Shown piece after piece: positions 8,332 through 16,408 of a stretch of 64,000 bases of DNA (position 1 is the first letter of the stretch; the number at the start of each line of letters is the position of its first letter). Below the pieces are notes generated by a model. The model was not told where the DNA came from. It worked only from the letters and a program-made list of their open reading frames with translations, and made no database searches. The stretch lies in NCBI RefSeq assembly GCF_001499855.1, contig NZ_LQIK01000032.1, positions 1 through 64,000 on the forward strand, given 5' to 3'. The position numbers and the translations under genes are program-made. Source of the stretch: Mycobacterium sp. GA-0227b. Its GTDB lineage: Bacteria > Actinomycetota > Actinomycetes > Mycobacteriales > Mycobacteriaceae.

Positions 8332-9155
8332 GAGTTCAGGTTCTCCTCGTTCAGCTTGAGCTGCTGACGTTCCACGGGTGCGTCCGCCAACGGGGCTTCG
8401 GGCTGCAATTCCATGTTCGCGATGAACCCGCCGCGCGGCGTCTCCGCCACAAATGTGATGGCGCGCGCCAGGTCGGAGGCCCGCAGGAAATAGTCGTGGC
8501 GGGCCTGACCCCATTTAGCCCAGTCCTCGAGTGCCGGACCGATCTTCTCGGCCGGCAGGCTCCAGCCCATGCTGGTCTTCGTGGGGCCGGGGTGCACGAT
8601 CGAGGCACGCACGCCGGTTCCCTCCAGTTCCATCTGGAAGTTGTTGACCATCGCGACCAGGGCGGCCTTGGCCGCGCCGTAGGCGCCCATGTGCGGGCGT
8701 TGCCGCAGCGCCACATCGGAGCCGACGAATATCAGATCGCCGCGCTGACGCTCGAGCATGCCGGGCAGCACAGCGGCCGCGAGTCGGTTGGCGCCGACGA
8801 GGTGGATCTGCAACTGCGATTCGAACTCGTCGGTGGTGATCTCGGCGAGCTTGCCGAAGTACGTGTCGCCCGCGCCGGCCACCAGCACCTCCATCTCGCC
8901 GAGCGCGTCGACGGACTGGGCGACAAAGGATTTGACCGAGTTCGGGTCGGTGACGTCGAGATGGAAGCCGACCGCCTCACCGCCGTCGGCGTTGATCTTG
9001 CCGACGATGTCGTCGAGCTTCTCGACGCGGCGCGCGCCGAGCGCGACCGGGAAGCCGCGCGCGGCCATCTCGACGGCCGTCGCCTCGCCGATTCCTGACG
9101 AGGCGCCGGCGACGATGGCGGGTCGCCGTTCGGGTAGCGGTTCGAAACGGGGCAT
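8328..9155 (-). CDS. Short-chain dehydrogenase/reductase (Rv0765c type)
   Basis: A 275-residue classical SDR. The cofactor motif GASSGIG is near residue 17. AGAGDTYFG replaces the usual NNAG. The catalytic Ser is in GSDVALRQR, and YGAAK gives YxxxK. The start at ATG 9155 puts MPRFEPLPERR before the first strand and leaves 10 bases to the CYP123 stop. The end overlaps cyp51 by four bases (ATGA), so the two are translationally coupled. It may act on the alcohol or ketone made by the adjacent P450s; the substrate is not determinable. Confidence 0.9.
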   Translation of the reverse strand: MPRFEPLPERRPAIVAGASSGIGEATAVEMAARGFPVALGARRVEKLDDIVGKINADGGEAVGFHLDVTDPNSVKSFVAQSVDALGEMEVLVAGAGDTYFGKLAEITTDEFESQLQIHLVGANRLAAAVLPGMLERQRGDLIFVGSDVALRQRPHMGAYGAAKAALVAMVNNFQMELEGTGVRASIVHPGPTKTSMGWSLPAEKIGPALEDWAKWGQARHDYFLRASDLARAITFVAETPRGGFIANMELQPEAPLADAPVERQQLKLNEENLNS

Positions 9156-9165
9156 GTGTTGGCCT

Positions 9166-10389
9166 TCAGACGGTTTGGAGAGTGATCGGAAGATGAGCGA
9201 ACCCGCGGACATTGCTCGAGTGGACACGGACGGCGTTGGCCTCGTCGACCTCGTATCCGCGGATTCGCTTGAACAACTCGGTCAGCGCGACCCTGGCCTC
9301 CATGCGCGCGAGGTGCGCGCCGAGGCAGAAGTGTGCGCCGCTGCCGAAACTCATGAGTTTTGAGCCGATTTCGCGGCCGATGATGAACCGGTCGGGATCA
9401 TCGAAGACCCGCTCGTCGCGGTGTGCCGAACCCGGCAGCAGCAGCAGCACGTCCCCATCGGGGATGGTGGTGTCATACAGCGTCAGCTCACCGGCGACGG
9501 TGCGCGCCAGGATCTGGCTCGAGGTGTCGTAGCGCAGCGTCTCCTCGACCCATAGCGGCACGCGGTCCAGGTCGGCGTAGACGGGAGTCAGCTGGTCGGG
9601 GTTCTTGTGGCCCCAGAACGCCGCGTTGGCAAGCAGTTTCGTGGTGGTCTCGTTGCCGGCGATCACCATCAGGAACATGAAGCCGAGGATCTCGTCGTCG
9701 GTGAGCCGGTCGCCGTCGATCTCGGCTTCCAGCAGCGCGGTGGTGAGGTCGTCGGTCGGGTTCTTACGGCGTTCGGCGACCATGCCCTGGTAGTAGACGA
9801 TCAGGTTGATGGACGCCTCGACGGCCGCGGGCGGCACGTCGGTCACACCCTCGTCGCGGTGCATCACGCCGTCCGCCCAGGCTCGGACCTGGGTGCGGTC
9901 GGGTTCGGGCACGCCCATCAGTTCGGAGATGACGTCCATCGGCAGCTTGCCTGCGAATTCGTCGACGTAATCAACGGTCGAGTCGGGTCCGGCTCGATCC
10001 AGCATGACATCGAGGTGCTGGACCGCGATCTCGGTGACCCGCGGTTCCAACTCGCGAATGCGGCGTGGCGTGAAGCCCTTTGACACCAGTGTGCGCAACC
10101 GCAGATGCGCCGGATCGTCCATCGCCAGGAACGACATGGTTTTCGACGCGTGCGGGCCGCGGGAGGCGGGATCCAGAGACACGCCGAACTTGTTCGACAG
10201 CGTGGTGCTGTTGCGGAAACCCGCCAGCACGTCCTGGTGCCGCGACAGCGCCCAGAAGCCGAGTTCGTCGTTGCGGTACAGCGGCGCTTCGTCGCGCAAT
10301 CGCTTGTAGTACGGATACGGGTCTTCGTGGAAGTCGTAATCGTAGGGGTCGAGGATCACGTCGGAGGCGGCTCCGGTCTGAGGGGTCAC
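9166..10389 (-). CDS. cyp123: Cytochrome P450 CYP123
   Basis: A 407-residue soluble bacterial P450. The heme loop FGSGAHFCLG puts the ligand at about C355, the I-helix is VIAGNETTTK with the Glu-Thr pair, and the K-helix is EETLR. N-terminal DPYDYDFHEDPYPYYKRLRDE is typical of soluble actinobacterial P450s. By order it equals Rv0766c (CYP123A1). The GTG start overlaps the TetR stop as GTGA. The substrate is unknown; the operon context with CYP51 suggests a lipid or steroid. Confidence 0.93.
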   Translation of the reverse strand: MTPQTGAASDVILDPYDYDFHEDPYPYYKRLRDEAPLYRNDELGFWALSRHQDVLAGFRNSTTLSNKFGVSLDPASRGPHASKTMSFLAMDDPAHLRLRTLVSKGFTPRRIRELEPRVTEIAVQHLDVMLDRAGPDSTVDYVDEFAGKLPMDVISELMGVPEPDRTQVRAWADGVMHRDEGVTDVPPAAVEASINLIVYYQGMVAERRKNPTDDLTTALLEAEIDGDRLTDDEILGFMFLMVIAGNETTTKLLANAAFWGHKNPDQLTPVYADLDRVPLWVEETLRYDTSSQILARTVAGELTLYDTTIPDGDVLLLLPGSAHRDERVFDDPDRFIIGREIGSKLMSFGSGAHFCLGAHLARMEARVALTELFKRIRGYEVDEANAVRVHSSNVRGFAHLPITLQTV

Positions 10390-10994
10390 TGCTCGTCTCC
10401 CAAGATGAGGCCGACGACGTAGGAAAGCCGGTCGGCGATCTGGTGGTAGGTGAACACGCCGCTGCCGGCGTTGACCAGCGCGCCGAAGAACGTCATCTCC
10501 AAGGCGGCCAGCGCGCGTGGATCGGCGTCGGGTCCCATGGCCGAGCGGATGCGGCGGTGGATCTCGGCGCCGATGCGGTCGCGCACGGCGCGCACGGTGG
10601 CGTCGGTCCCGCTCAGCAACGCGGTCGTGCAGGCCGCCGCGACCTCGGGCTCGTCGGCAACCATCAGCGCCATGGCGCGCAGCGTCTTCTCGACGCGGGT
10701 CAGTCTGCTCTCGTTGACGTCGGTGAAGTACGGCACCTGGCGCATCAGGTCGAAGTAGACCTCGGCGATCAGGTGGTTCTTCGACGAGAAGTAGGTGTAG
10801 GCGGTCGCCGGGGCGACCTTGGCCTTCGCGGCGACGGCTCGCACCGTCAGGTCGGCGTAGCTCGATTCCCGCAGCATCTCGACCCCTGCCGCGAGCACCT
10901 TGCGAAACGTCTCCTCTTGGCGACGGTTGCGCGGCGTCTCGCCGACAGTCACGGGCGACGGCTCTGTGACCGCGACCACGGGTTCACTGGACAC
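10386..10994 (-). CDS. TetR-family regulator of the CYP123-CYP51 operon (Rv0767c type)
   Basis: A 202-residue TetR protein. The N-terminal helix-turn-helix (VRAVAAKAKVAPATAYTYFSS, residues ~52-72) is followed by a helical ligand domain. It is the first gene of a ten-gene minus-strand operon and diverges from aldA. The GTG at 10994 lies 6 bases after a TAGCTT -10 box; the codons upstream hit a stop at once, so no longer start exists. A 12-bp palindrome covers the start codon, and a near-copy lies before aldA, so it probably represses itself and aldA. The ligand is unknown; a lipid-like one is inferred. Confidence 0.92.
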   Translation of the reverse strand: MSSEPVVAVTEPSPVTVGETPRNRRQEETFRKVLAAGVEMLRESSYADLTVRAVAAKAKVAPATAYTYFSSKNHLIAEVYFDLMRQVPYFTDVNESRLTRVEKTLRAMALMVADEPEVAAACTTALLSGTDATVRAVRDRIGAEIHRRIRSAMGPDADPRALAALEMTFFGALVNAGSGVFTYHQIADRLSYVVGLILGDEQ

Positions 10995-11000
10995 ATGTCC
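10989..11000. promoter_or_regulatory. Candidate TetR operator 1 (perfect palindrome)
   Basis: GGACACATGTCC is a perfect 12-bp palindrome spanning the presumed +1 site and start codon of the TetR gene. A copy with one changed centre base lies at 11101. This pairing in a divergent promoter region is the usual layout for TetR autoregulation. Confidence 0.65.
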
Positions 11001-11006
11001 AAGCTA
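11001..11006 (-). promoter_or_regulatory. -10 box of the TetR-CYP operon (leaderless)
   Basis: TAGCTT on the minus strand is 6 bases from the GTG at 10994. It abuts operator 1, so a bound repressor would block transcription start. Confidence 0.5.
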
Positions 11007-11077
11007 TCTGATCCCAAGTCCGGCCCGCAAGTGCGCAGCTCGGACGCGTCTGCTTGCCACTTGCCAGGCCAGAGGTC

Positions 11078-11083
11078 TAAGGT
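11078..11083 (+). promoter_or_regulatory. Candidate -10 box of aldA
   Basis: TAAGGT would start transcription near 11090. That puts operator 2 just downstream of +1 and leaves a leader of about 45 bases with a GGAACGGAG ribosome site. Confidence 0.35.
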
Positions 11084-11100
11084 TGCTTGCAAATCAACCC

Positions 11101-11112
11101 GGACACTTGTCC
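11101..11112. promoter_or_regulatory. Candidate TetR operator 2
   Basis: GGACACTTGTCC matches operator 1 at 11 of 12 positions and keeps the GGACA/TGTCC arms. It sits 22 bases before the aldA start. The two sites are 112 bases apart, between the divergent TetR and aldA genes. Confidence 0.65.
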
Positions 11113-11134
11113 AGCAACGGGGAACGGAGCGCAG

Positions 11135-12601
11135 ATGGCAATGCTGGCCAATCGCGAGAGTCAGTTGCTCATCGACGGCAAGCTCGTCGGCGGCAGTGGC
11201 GGGACGTTCCAGACCGTCAACCCCGCGACCGAGGAGGTGCTCGGCGTCGCCGCCGACGCGACCGCCGACGACATGGCGCGCGCGATCGAGGCGGCCCGCC
11301 GCGCCTTCGACGAGACGGATTGGTCGACCAACACCGAGTTGCGAGTGCGCTGCCTGCGCCAACTGCAGCAGGTGCTGCGCGACAACATCGAAGAGCTACG
11401 GGAGCTGACGATTTCCGAGGTGGGCGCGCCGCGGATGTTGACCTCCGCAGCCCAACTCGAGGGACCGGTCGAGGATCTGACGTTCTGCGCCGACACTGCC
11501 GAGTCGTATCAGTGGGTCACCGACCTGGGAGTCGCCTCGCCGATGGGGATTCCGTCTCGTCGCAAGGTGGTTCGCGAGGCCGTCGGCGTCGTAGGTGCTA
11601 TCACGCCGTGGAACTTCCCGCACCAGATCAACCTCGCCAAGATCGGTCCCGCGCTGGCGGCGGGCAACACCGTCGTGCTCAAGCCGGCGCCGGACACGCC
11701 GTGGTGTGCGGCCGCGGTCGGGGAACTGATCGCCGACCAGACCGACATCCCGCCGGGCGTGGTCAACATCGTCACGTCGAGCGACCACGTAGTCGGCGCC
11801 CTGCTGTCGAAAGACCCTCGGGTGGATATGGTTTCGTTCACCGGGTCGACGGCCACCGGCCGTGCCGTGATGGCCGACGGCGCGGCCACGATCAAGAAGG
11901 TGTTCCTCGAACTCGGCGGCAAGTCTGCGTTTCTCGTGCTCGACGACGCGGATCTGGCGGGCGCGTGCTCGATGTCGGCGTTCACCGCGTCCATGCACGC
12001 GGGCCAGGGCTGCGCGATCACCACGCGGTTGGTGGTACCACGGGCCCGTTACGACGAGGCCGTCGAGGCGGCGGCCGCGACGATGGCCGGACTTCGGCCG
12101 GGTGACCCGCAGGACGCCGGAACCATCTGCGGGCCGGTGATTTCCGCGCGCCAGCGCGATCGCGTCCAGGGCTATCTCGACTCGGCGATCGACGAGGGTG
12201 GCAAGTTCGCATGCGGCGGCGGCCGCCCACAGGACCGCGACACCGGCTTCTTCATCGAGCCCACGGTGATCGCCGGGTTGGACAACAACGCCAAGGTCGC
12301 CCGTGAAGAGATTTTCGGCCCGGTGCTCACGGTCATCGCCCACGACGGCGACGACGACGCGGTGCGCATCGCCAACGATTCGCCATACGGGTTGTCCGGC
12401 ACGGTGTTCTCCGCCGACGAGGAGCGCGCGAACCGGGCGGCGGCGCGGATGCGGGTCGGCACGGTCAACATCAACGGCGGCGTCTGGTACTCGGCGGACA
12501 TGCCGTTCGGTGGCTACAAGCAGTCCGGCCTCGGCCGCGAAATGGGTCTGGCCGGTTTCGAGGAATACCTGGAGATCAAGGCCATCGCGACCGCACGGTG
12601 A
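11135..12601 (+). CDS. aldA: NAD(P)-dependent aldehyde dehydrogenase (Rv0768 type)
   Basis: 488 residues with the ALDH signatures: WNFPHQ in the cofactor region, FTGSTATG, the general-base motif LELGGKS, and HAGQGCA with catalytic C293. EEIFGPVL and the C-terminal PFGGYKQSGLGRE complete the fold. It oxidises aldehydes to acids. The start at ATG 11135 follows GGAACGGAG at a good distance. It leads a plus-strand set (SDR, HIBADH-like, CMD-like, unknown) that diverges from the TetR/P450 operon. The substrate might be the aldehyde made by the divergent alcohol dehydrogenase; that is inference. Confidence 0.94.
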   Translation: MAMLANRESQLLIDGKLVGGSGGTFQTVNPATEEVLGVAADATADDMARAIEAARRAFDETDWSTNTELRVRCLRQLQQVLRDNIEELRELTISEVGAPRMLTSAAQLEGPVEDLTFCADTAESYQWVTDLGVASPMGIPSRRKVVREAVGVVGAITPWNFPHQINLAKIGPALAAGNTVVLKPAPDTPWCAAAVGELIADQTDIPPGVVNIVTSSDHVVGALLSKDPRVDMVSFTGSTATGRAVMADGAATIKKVFLELGGKSAFLVLDDADLAGACSMSAFTASMHAGQGCAITTRLVVPRARYDEAVEAAAATMAGLRPGDPQDAGTICGPVISARQRDRVQGYLDSAIDEGGKFACGGGRPQDRDTGFFIEPTVIAGLDNNAKVAREEIFGPVLTVIAHDGDDDAVRIANDSPYGLSGTVFSADEERANRAAARMRVGTVNINGGVWYSADMPFGGYKQSGLGREMGLAGFEEYLEIKAIATAR

Positions 12602-12626
12602 CACGACTCGGCAGATAGGGAGAGAG

Positions 12627-13376
12627 ATGGGGCAGTTCAACGAGAAAGTCGCGATCGTCACCGGTGCGGGTGGCGGGATCGGCCAGGCCTACGCCGAGGC
12701 GCTGGCCCGCGAAGGCGCGGCCGTCGTCGTCGCCGACATCAACACCGAGGGTGCGCAGAAGGTCGCCGACGGGATCAAGGGCGAGGGCGGCAACGCGCTG
12801 GCCGTGCGGGTCGACGTGTCCGATCCCGAATCGGCCAAGGAGATGGCGGCGCAGACGCTTTCGGAGTTCGGCGGCATCGACTACCTGGTCAACAACGCCG
12901 CGATCTTCGGCGGCATGAAGCTGGACTTCCTGATCACCGTCGACTGGGACTACTACAAGAAGTTCATGAGCGTGAACATGGACGGCGCCCTGGTGTGCAC
13001 CCGCGCGGTCTACAAGAAGATGGCAAAGCGGGGCGGCGGGGCGATCGTCAACCAGTCGTCCACCGCGGCGTGGCTGTACTCGAACTTCTACGGGTTGGCC
13101 AAGGTCGGCATCAACGGGCTGACGCAGCAGTTGGCCACCGAACTCGGCGGCCAGAACATCCGCGTGAACGCGATCGCGCCGGGGCCCATCGACACCGAGG
13201 CCAACCGCACCACCACGCCGCAGGAGATGGTCGATGACATCGTGAAGCGAATTCCGTTGTCGCGCATGGGAGAGCCCGAGGACCTGGTCGGCATGTGTCT
13301 GTTCCTGCTGTCGGATCAGGCCAAGTGGATCACCGGTCAGATCTTCAACGTCGACGGCGGGCAGATCATCAGGTGA
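12627..13376 (+). CDS. Short-chain dehydrogenase/reductase (Rv0769 type)
   Basis: A 249-residue classical SDR with TGAGGGIG, NNAA, and the triad parts NQSST and YGLAK. The tail TGQIFNVDGGQIIR is typical of 3-oxoacyl reductase-like SDRs. ATG 12627 has GGGAGAGAG just upstream. It begins 25 bases after aldA and its TGA overlaps a possible GTG start of the next gene, so it is part of the operon. The substrate is not known. Confidence 0.92.
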   Translation: MGQFNEKVAIVTGAGGGIGQAYAEALAREGAAVVVADINTEGAQKVADGIKGEGGNALAVRVDVSDPESAKEMAAQTLSEFGGIDYLVNNAAIFGGMKLDFLITVDWDYYKKFMSVNMDGALVCTRAVYKKMAKRGGGAIVNQSSTAAWLYSNFYGLAKVGINGLTQQLATELGGQNIRVNAIAPGPIDTEANRTTTPQEMVDDIVKRIPLSRMGEPEDLVGMCLFLLSDQAKWITGQIFNVDGGQIIR

Positions 13377-13381
13377 CCGAT

Positions 13382-14224
13382 ATGAAGCTCGGCTACATCG
13401 GTCTCGGCAACCAGGGTGCGCCGATGGCCAAGCGCCTGGTCGACTGGCCGGGCGGCCTGGTGGTCTTCGATGTGCGCACCGAGGCCATGACGCCACTGGC
13501 CGAACTGGGTGCCGAACTGGCCGACAGTGTGGCCGATGTCGCCAAGGCTGCTGACGTCATCAGCGTCACCGTGCTGAACGACGCACAGGTGCGCGACGTG
13601 GTGCAACAGCTCGCCGAACATGCCAAGAGCGGCACTGTGATCGCGATCCACTCGACCATAGAGCCCGGCACCGCAGGTGAGCTCGCCGAGCAGCTACGGA
13701 GTAATAACATTCACATCGTCGATGCGCCGGTGAGCGGTGGCGCCGGTGCCGCCGAGAAGGGCGAGTTGGCCGTCATGGTCGGCGCGGATGACGAGGCGTA
13801 CGACACGGTCAAGCCGGTGTTCAAGAAGTGGGCATCGATGGTGGTCCGCGCCGGTGAACCGGGTGCCGGAACCAGGATGAAGCTGGCCCGCAACATGCTG
13901 ACCTTCGTCGGATTCGCCGCGGCGTGTGAAGCGCAGCGGCTCGCGGAGGCGGCGGGCATCGATCTGCAGAAGCTCGGCCGGGTTGTGCGACACAGCGATG
14001 CGCAGAGCGGCGGACCCGGAGCGATCATGGTTCGCGACGACACCAAACCACTGCAGCCCGACCACTTCGTGTACGACATGTTCGTCCACACCCGTGGGCT
14101 CGCAGAAAAGGATCTGGGTTTGGCACTGAGGCTCGGCGCGGAGAATGGAATCGAACTGCCGCTTGCCGAGATCGCGCTGCGAGACCTGGCGGCCGGACTC
14201 GGCGTTCCGCGTACGAAGGAGTAG
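13382..14224 (+). CDS. 3-hydroxyisobutyrate dehydrogenase-family oxidoreductase (Rv0770 type)
   Basis: 280 residues of the beta-hydroxyacid dehydrogenase family. The N-terminal Rossmann motif is GYIGLGNQGAP. The substrate loop DAPVSGGAGAAEKGEL matches the family D-x-PVSGG-x-x-A pattern, and the catalytic lysine is in MKLARNML. The family oxidises 3-hydroxyacids or reduces tartronate or succinic semialdehydes with NAD(P). ATG 13382 is preceded by AGGTGA; an alternative GTG at 13373 would overlap the upstream stop as GTGA. Operon context suggests degradation of a hydroxylated acid. Confidence 0.92.
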   Translation: MKLGYIGLGNQGAPMAKRLVDWPGGLVVFDVRTEAMTPLAELGAELADSVADVAKAADVISVTVLNDAQVRDVVQQLAEHAKSGTVIAIHSTIEPGTAGELAEQLRSNNIHIVDAPVSGGAGAAEKGELAVMVGADDEAYDTVKPVFKKWASMVVRAGEPGAGTRMKLARNMLTFVGFAAACEAQRLAEAAGIDLQKLGRVVRHSDAQSGGPGAIMVRDDTKPLQPDHFVYDMFVHTRGLAEKDLGLALRLGAENGIELPLAEIALRDLAAGLGVPRTKE

Positions 14225-14228
14225 CAGT

Positions 14229-14663
14229 ATGGACGAGTTGCGCCGCAAGGGCCTCGAGAAGATGAACGAGGTGTACGGCTGGGAGATGCCCGACATGCCC
14301 GGCGAGTACTTCGCGCTGACGGCCGATCACCTCTTCGGGACCATCTGGACGCGGCCGGGGCTTTCGATGCGCGACAAGCGGATCATGACGCTGACGGTCG
14401 TGACGGCGCTGGGGATTTCGGACCTGGCTGAGATCCAGGCGAACGCCGCGCTGGCGAACGGTGAGATCACCGAGGAGGAGCTCAAGGAGATGGCCATCTT
14501 CCTGACGCACTACCTCGGGTTCCCGTTGGGATCCAAGCTCGACGGGGCGGTCACCAAGGTGATCAAGAACCGGAAGAAGACCGCCGAGCAGGGCGAGGAC
14601 AAAAAGGGCAATGTGAACGCCGCGCTGAAGATGCACTCGGGGAGCAGTCTCGATGACAAGTAG
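14229..14663 (+). CDS. Carboxymuconolactone decarboxylase-family protein (Rv0771 type)
   Basis: 144 residues of the CMD/AhpD fold. GLSMRDKRIMTLTVVTALG and a helical C-terminal half fit the domain. The AhpD CxxC pair is absent, so a peroxidase function is unlikely and a decarboxylase or lactone-handling role fits better. It starts 4 bases after the preceding stop and overlaps the next gene by 11 bases, which argues for co-translation with it. Its pathway is unknown. Confidence 0.88.
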   Translation: MDELRRKGLEKMNEVYGWEMPDMPGEYFALTADHLFGTIWTRPGLSMRDKRIMTLTVVTALGISDLAEIQANAALANGEITEEELKEMAIFLTHYLGFPLGSKLDGAVTKVIKNRKKTAEQGEDKKGNVNAALKMHSGSSLDDK

Positions 14664-15879
14664 GTACTCCTCGCTGTCCCGCGACGAACTCGCGGTGCTG
14701 GTGCCCGAGCTGCTGCTGATCGGTCAGCTGATCGACCGGTCTGGAATGGCATGGTGCATCAGCAATTTCGGACGCGAGGAGATGCTGCAGATCGCGATCG
14801 AGGAGTGGATGGGCGCCAGCCCGATCTACACCAGGCGGATGCAGAAGGCGCTGAAGTACGAGGGCGTCGACGTCATCACGATCTTCAAAGGTCTGCAGCT
14901 CGACATCGGGGCACCGCCGCAGTTCATGGATTTCCGCTACACCGTGCACGACCGGTGGCACGGCGAATTCCACCTCGACCACTGTGGCGCGTTGCTGGAC
15001 GTCGAGCCGATGGGTGAAGAGTACGTGCGCGGCATGTGCCACGACATCGAGGACCCGACGTTCGACGCGACGGCCGTCGCGACCAACCGCAGGGCACAGA
15101 TCCGCCCGATCCACCGTCCGCCGCGCACCCCCGCCGACCAGCACCCGCACTGCGCGTGGACCGTGATCATCGACGAGTCCCATCCCGAGGTCGAGGACCA
15201 CCCGGTATTGGAGGTTGTCGGCCGAAGCCGCGCCGCCAGAACGGAACTCGACCCGATCGATCCGTCCGACGAGGGTCAGGCCGACTACTCGGGCCCGCTG
15301 CTTTCGGACTTCGACTTCGCCGCGTTCTCGCATTCGGCGTTGGTGCGCATGGCGGACGAGGTCTGCCTGCAGATGCACTTGTTGAATCTGTCGTTCGTCA
15401 TCGCGGTCGGCAAGCGGGCAGGGACGAACACCGAACTGGCAACCGAGATCTGCACCAAGCAGCTCATCGGGGTGGCGGGTATCGCCGCCGAGCGCATCCA
15501 TCGCGCGCTGAAGTTGCCGGGCGGGATCGAGGGAGCGGTGCAGACCCTGAAGCTGCATCCGATGCTCAACCCGCAGGCATACGTCGACGCCGAGTTCGGT
15601 CCGGACATCGTGCAGGTGCGACGGTCACCGGCCCACGAGGACGGCGCGTGGGTGTCGCTGGTGTCTCCCGACGAAGTGCGCCCGTTGCAGGCGGCGGTGC
15701 GGGTCATCGACCCGCGATTCGACGTGGAAGTCACGGGCAACCACGAGGACTGGACCGCGCGCGTCGTCGAAACCGACACGGCGGCCAAGGAATTCTCCGA
15801 GGTGTCGGTGGTCAGGGTCAGCGGCGGCTCAACGTGGGAGTTCGAGGACCGCAAGTCGCTGCCGCTGACTGTGCTCTGA
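14653..15879 (+). CDS. Conserved protein of unknown function, coupled to the CMD gene
   Basis: 408 residues; I do not recognise the family. Visible features are a Cys in MAWCISNFGREEM, a His/Cys/Glu cluster (VHDRWHGEFHLDHCGALLDVEPM) followed by MCHDIEDPTF and RPIHRPPR, then in the second half an acidic DFDFAAFSHSAL and a helical segment. The cluster of His, Glu and Cys between residues ~100 and ~155 looks like a metal or catalytic site. The ATG lies inside the upstream CMD gene, so the two are probably translated together. M. tuberculosis goes directly from Rv0771 to purD as I recall, so this gene was lost there or gained here. Confidence 0.75.
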   Translation: MTSRYSSLSRDELAVLVPELLLIGQLIDRSGMAWCISNFGREEMLQIAIEEWMGASPIYTRRMQKALKYEGVDVITIFKGLQLDIGAPPQFMDFRYTVHDRWHGEFHLDHCGALLDVEPMGEEYVRGMCHDIEDPTFDATAVATNRRAQIRPIHRPPRTPADQHPHCAWTVIIDESHPEVEDHPVLEVVGRSRAARTELDPIDPSDEGQADYSGPLLSDFDFAAFSHSALVRMADEVCLQMHLLNLSFVIAVGKRAGTNTELATEICTKQLIGVAGIAAERIHRALKLPGGIEGAVQTLKLHPMLNPQAYVDAEFGPDIVQVRRSPAHEDGAWVSLVSPDEVRPLQAAVRVIDPRFDVEVTGNHEDWTARVVETDTAAKEFSEVSVVRVSGGSTWEFEDRKSLPLTVL

Positions 15880-15885
15880 TACCTC

Positions 15886-16389
15886 TCAGGCGTCGCGAGT
15901 CGGTGGCCGAAGAGCCTCGTACTCGGTGCCCAGCCCCCGCATCCTCTCGGCGATGGCGGACAGCTCACCATGGGAACGGCGGATGATCTCGGCGACCTCG
16001 CTCGCGCCCTTGCTGACGACCGGCCACAGCATCTGCTCACCAAGGGCGGTTCTCGGGACGGTCGCGGCAGCGTCGACCACCCACTGCCTGACGGCTTCGA
16101 GGTCGCGTCGGCCGGCCGCCACCACCGCCGCCGACCGGTCGACCTCCGCCTTGAGTCGCTGATCGAGGTCCGCCATCGCGGACAGTGCACGGCTCTGTCG
16201 CTGGTTCGCCTCGGCATACGAGTCCGAGCCTGCGCCGGTCCAGTCCCGCGGCGCGGCGGCGTCGACATCGCTTTGCAGTCGTCGGAACCGCGCACTCTGG
16301 TCGAGGCCGTCACCGCCGTGGGGAGTGCCCTCGCCGAACGTGGTGTGCGCGCGTTCCCACGTCGACAAGAAAGCAGCCAGGACACTCAC
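15886..16389 (-). CDS. Esp/WXG-like helical protein, possible type VII secretion-associated
   Basis: 167 residues, almost wholly alpha-helical, with DWTGAGSDSYAEANQRQ in the WxG turn position and long helices before and after. The pattern resembles the EspA/EspE/EspX-type N-terminal domain of ESX-linked proteins in mycobacteria. No C-terminal toxin or repeat domain is attached and no YxxxD/E export tail is obvious. It is convergent with the previous gene (6 bases apart) and 19 bases downstream of a TetR gene, each with its own leaderless promoter. Secretion and partner are unproven. Confidence 0.65.
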   Translation of the reverse strand: MSVLAAFLSTWERAHTTFGEGTPHGGDGLDQSARFRRLQSDVDAAAPRDWTGAGSDSYAEANQRQSRALSAMADLDQRLKAEVDRSAAVVAAGRRDLEAVRQWVVDAAATVPRTALGEQMLWPVVSKGASEVAEIIRRSHGELSAIAERMRGLGTEYEALRPPTRDA

Positions 16390-16395
16390 GATCGG

Positions 16396-16401
16396 AGTCT
16401 A
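16396..16401 (-). promoter_or_regulatory. -10 box of the Esp-like gene (leaderless)
   Basis: TAGACT lies 6 bases before the GTG at 16389, inside the short gap between this gene and the upstream TetR gene. Confidence 0.5.
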
Positions 16402-16408
16402 AAGCCGG

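Noticed and set aside
6961..8514. Longer CYP51 with 61 extra N-terminal residues
   Set aside because: The extra part is inside the upstream SDR gene, lacks similarity to the family, and ATG 8331 gives the expected length with ATGA coupling.
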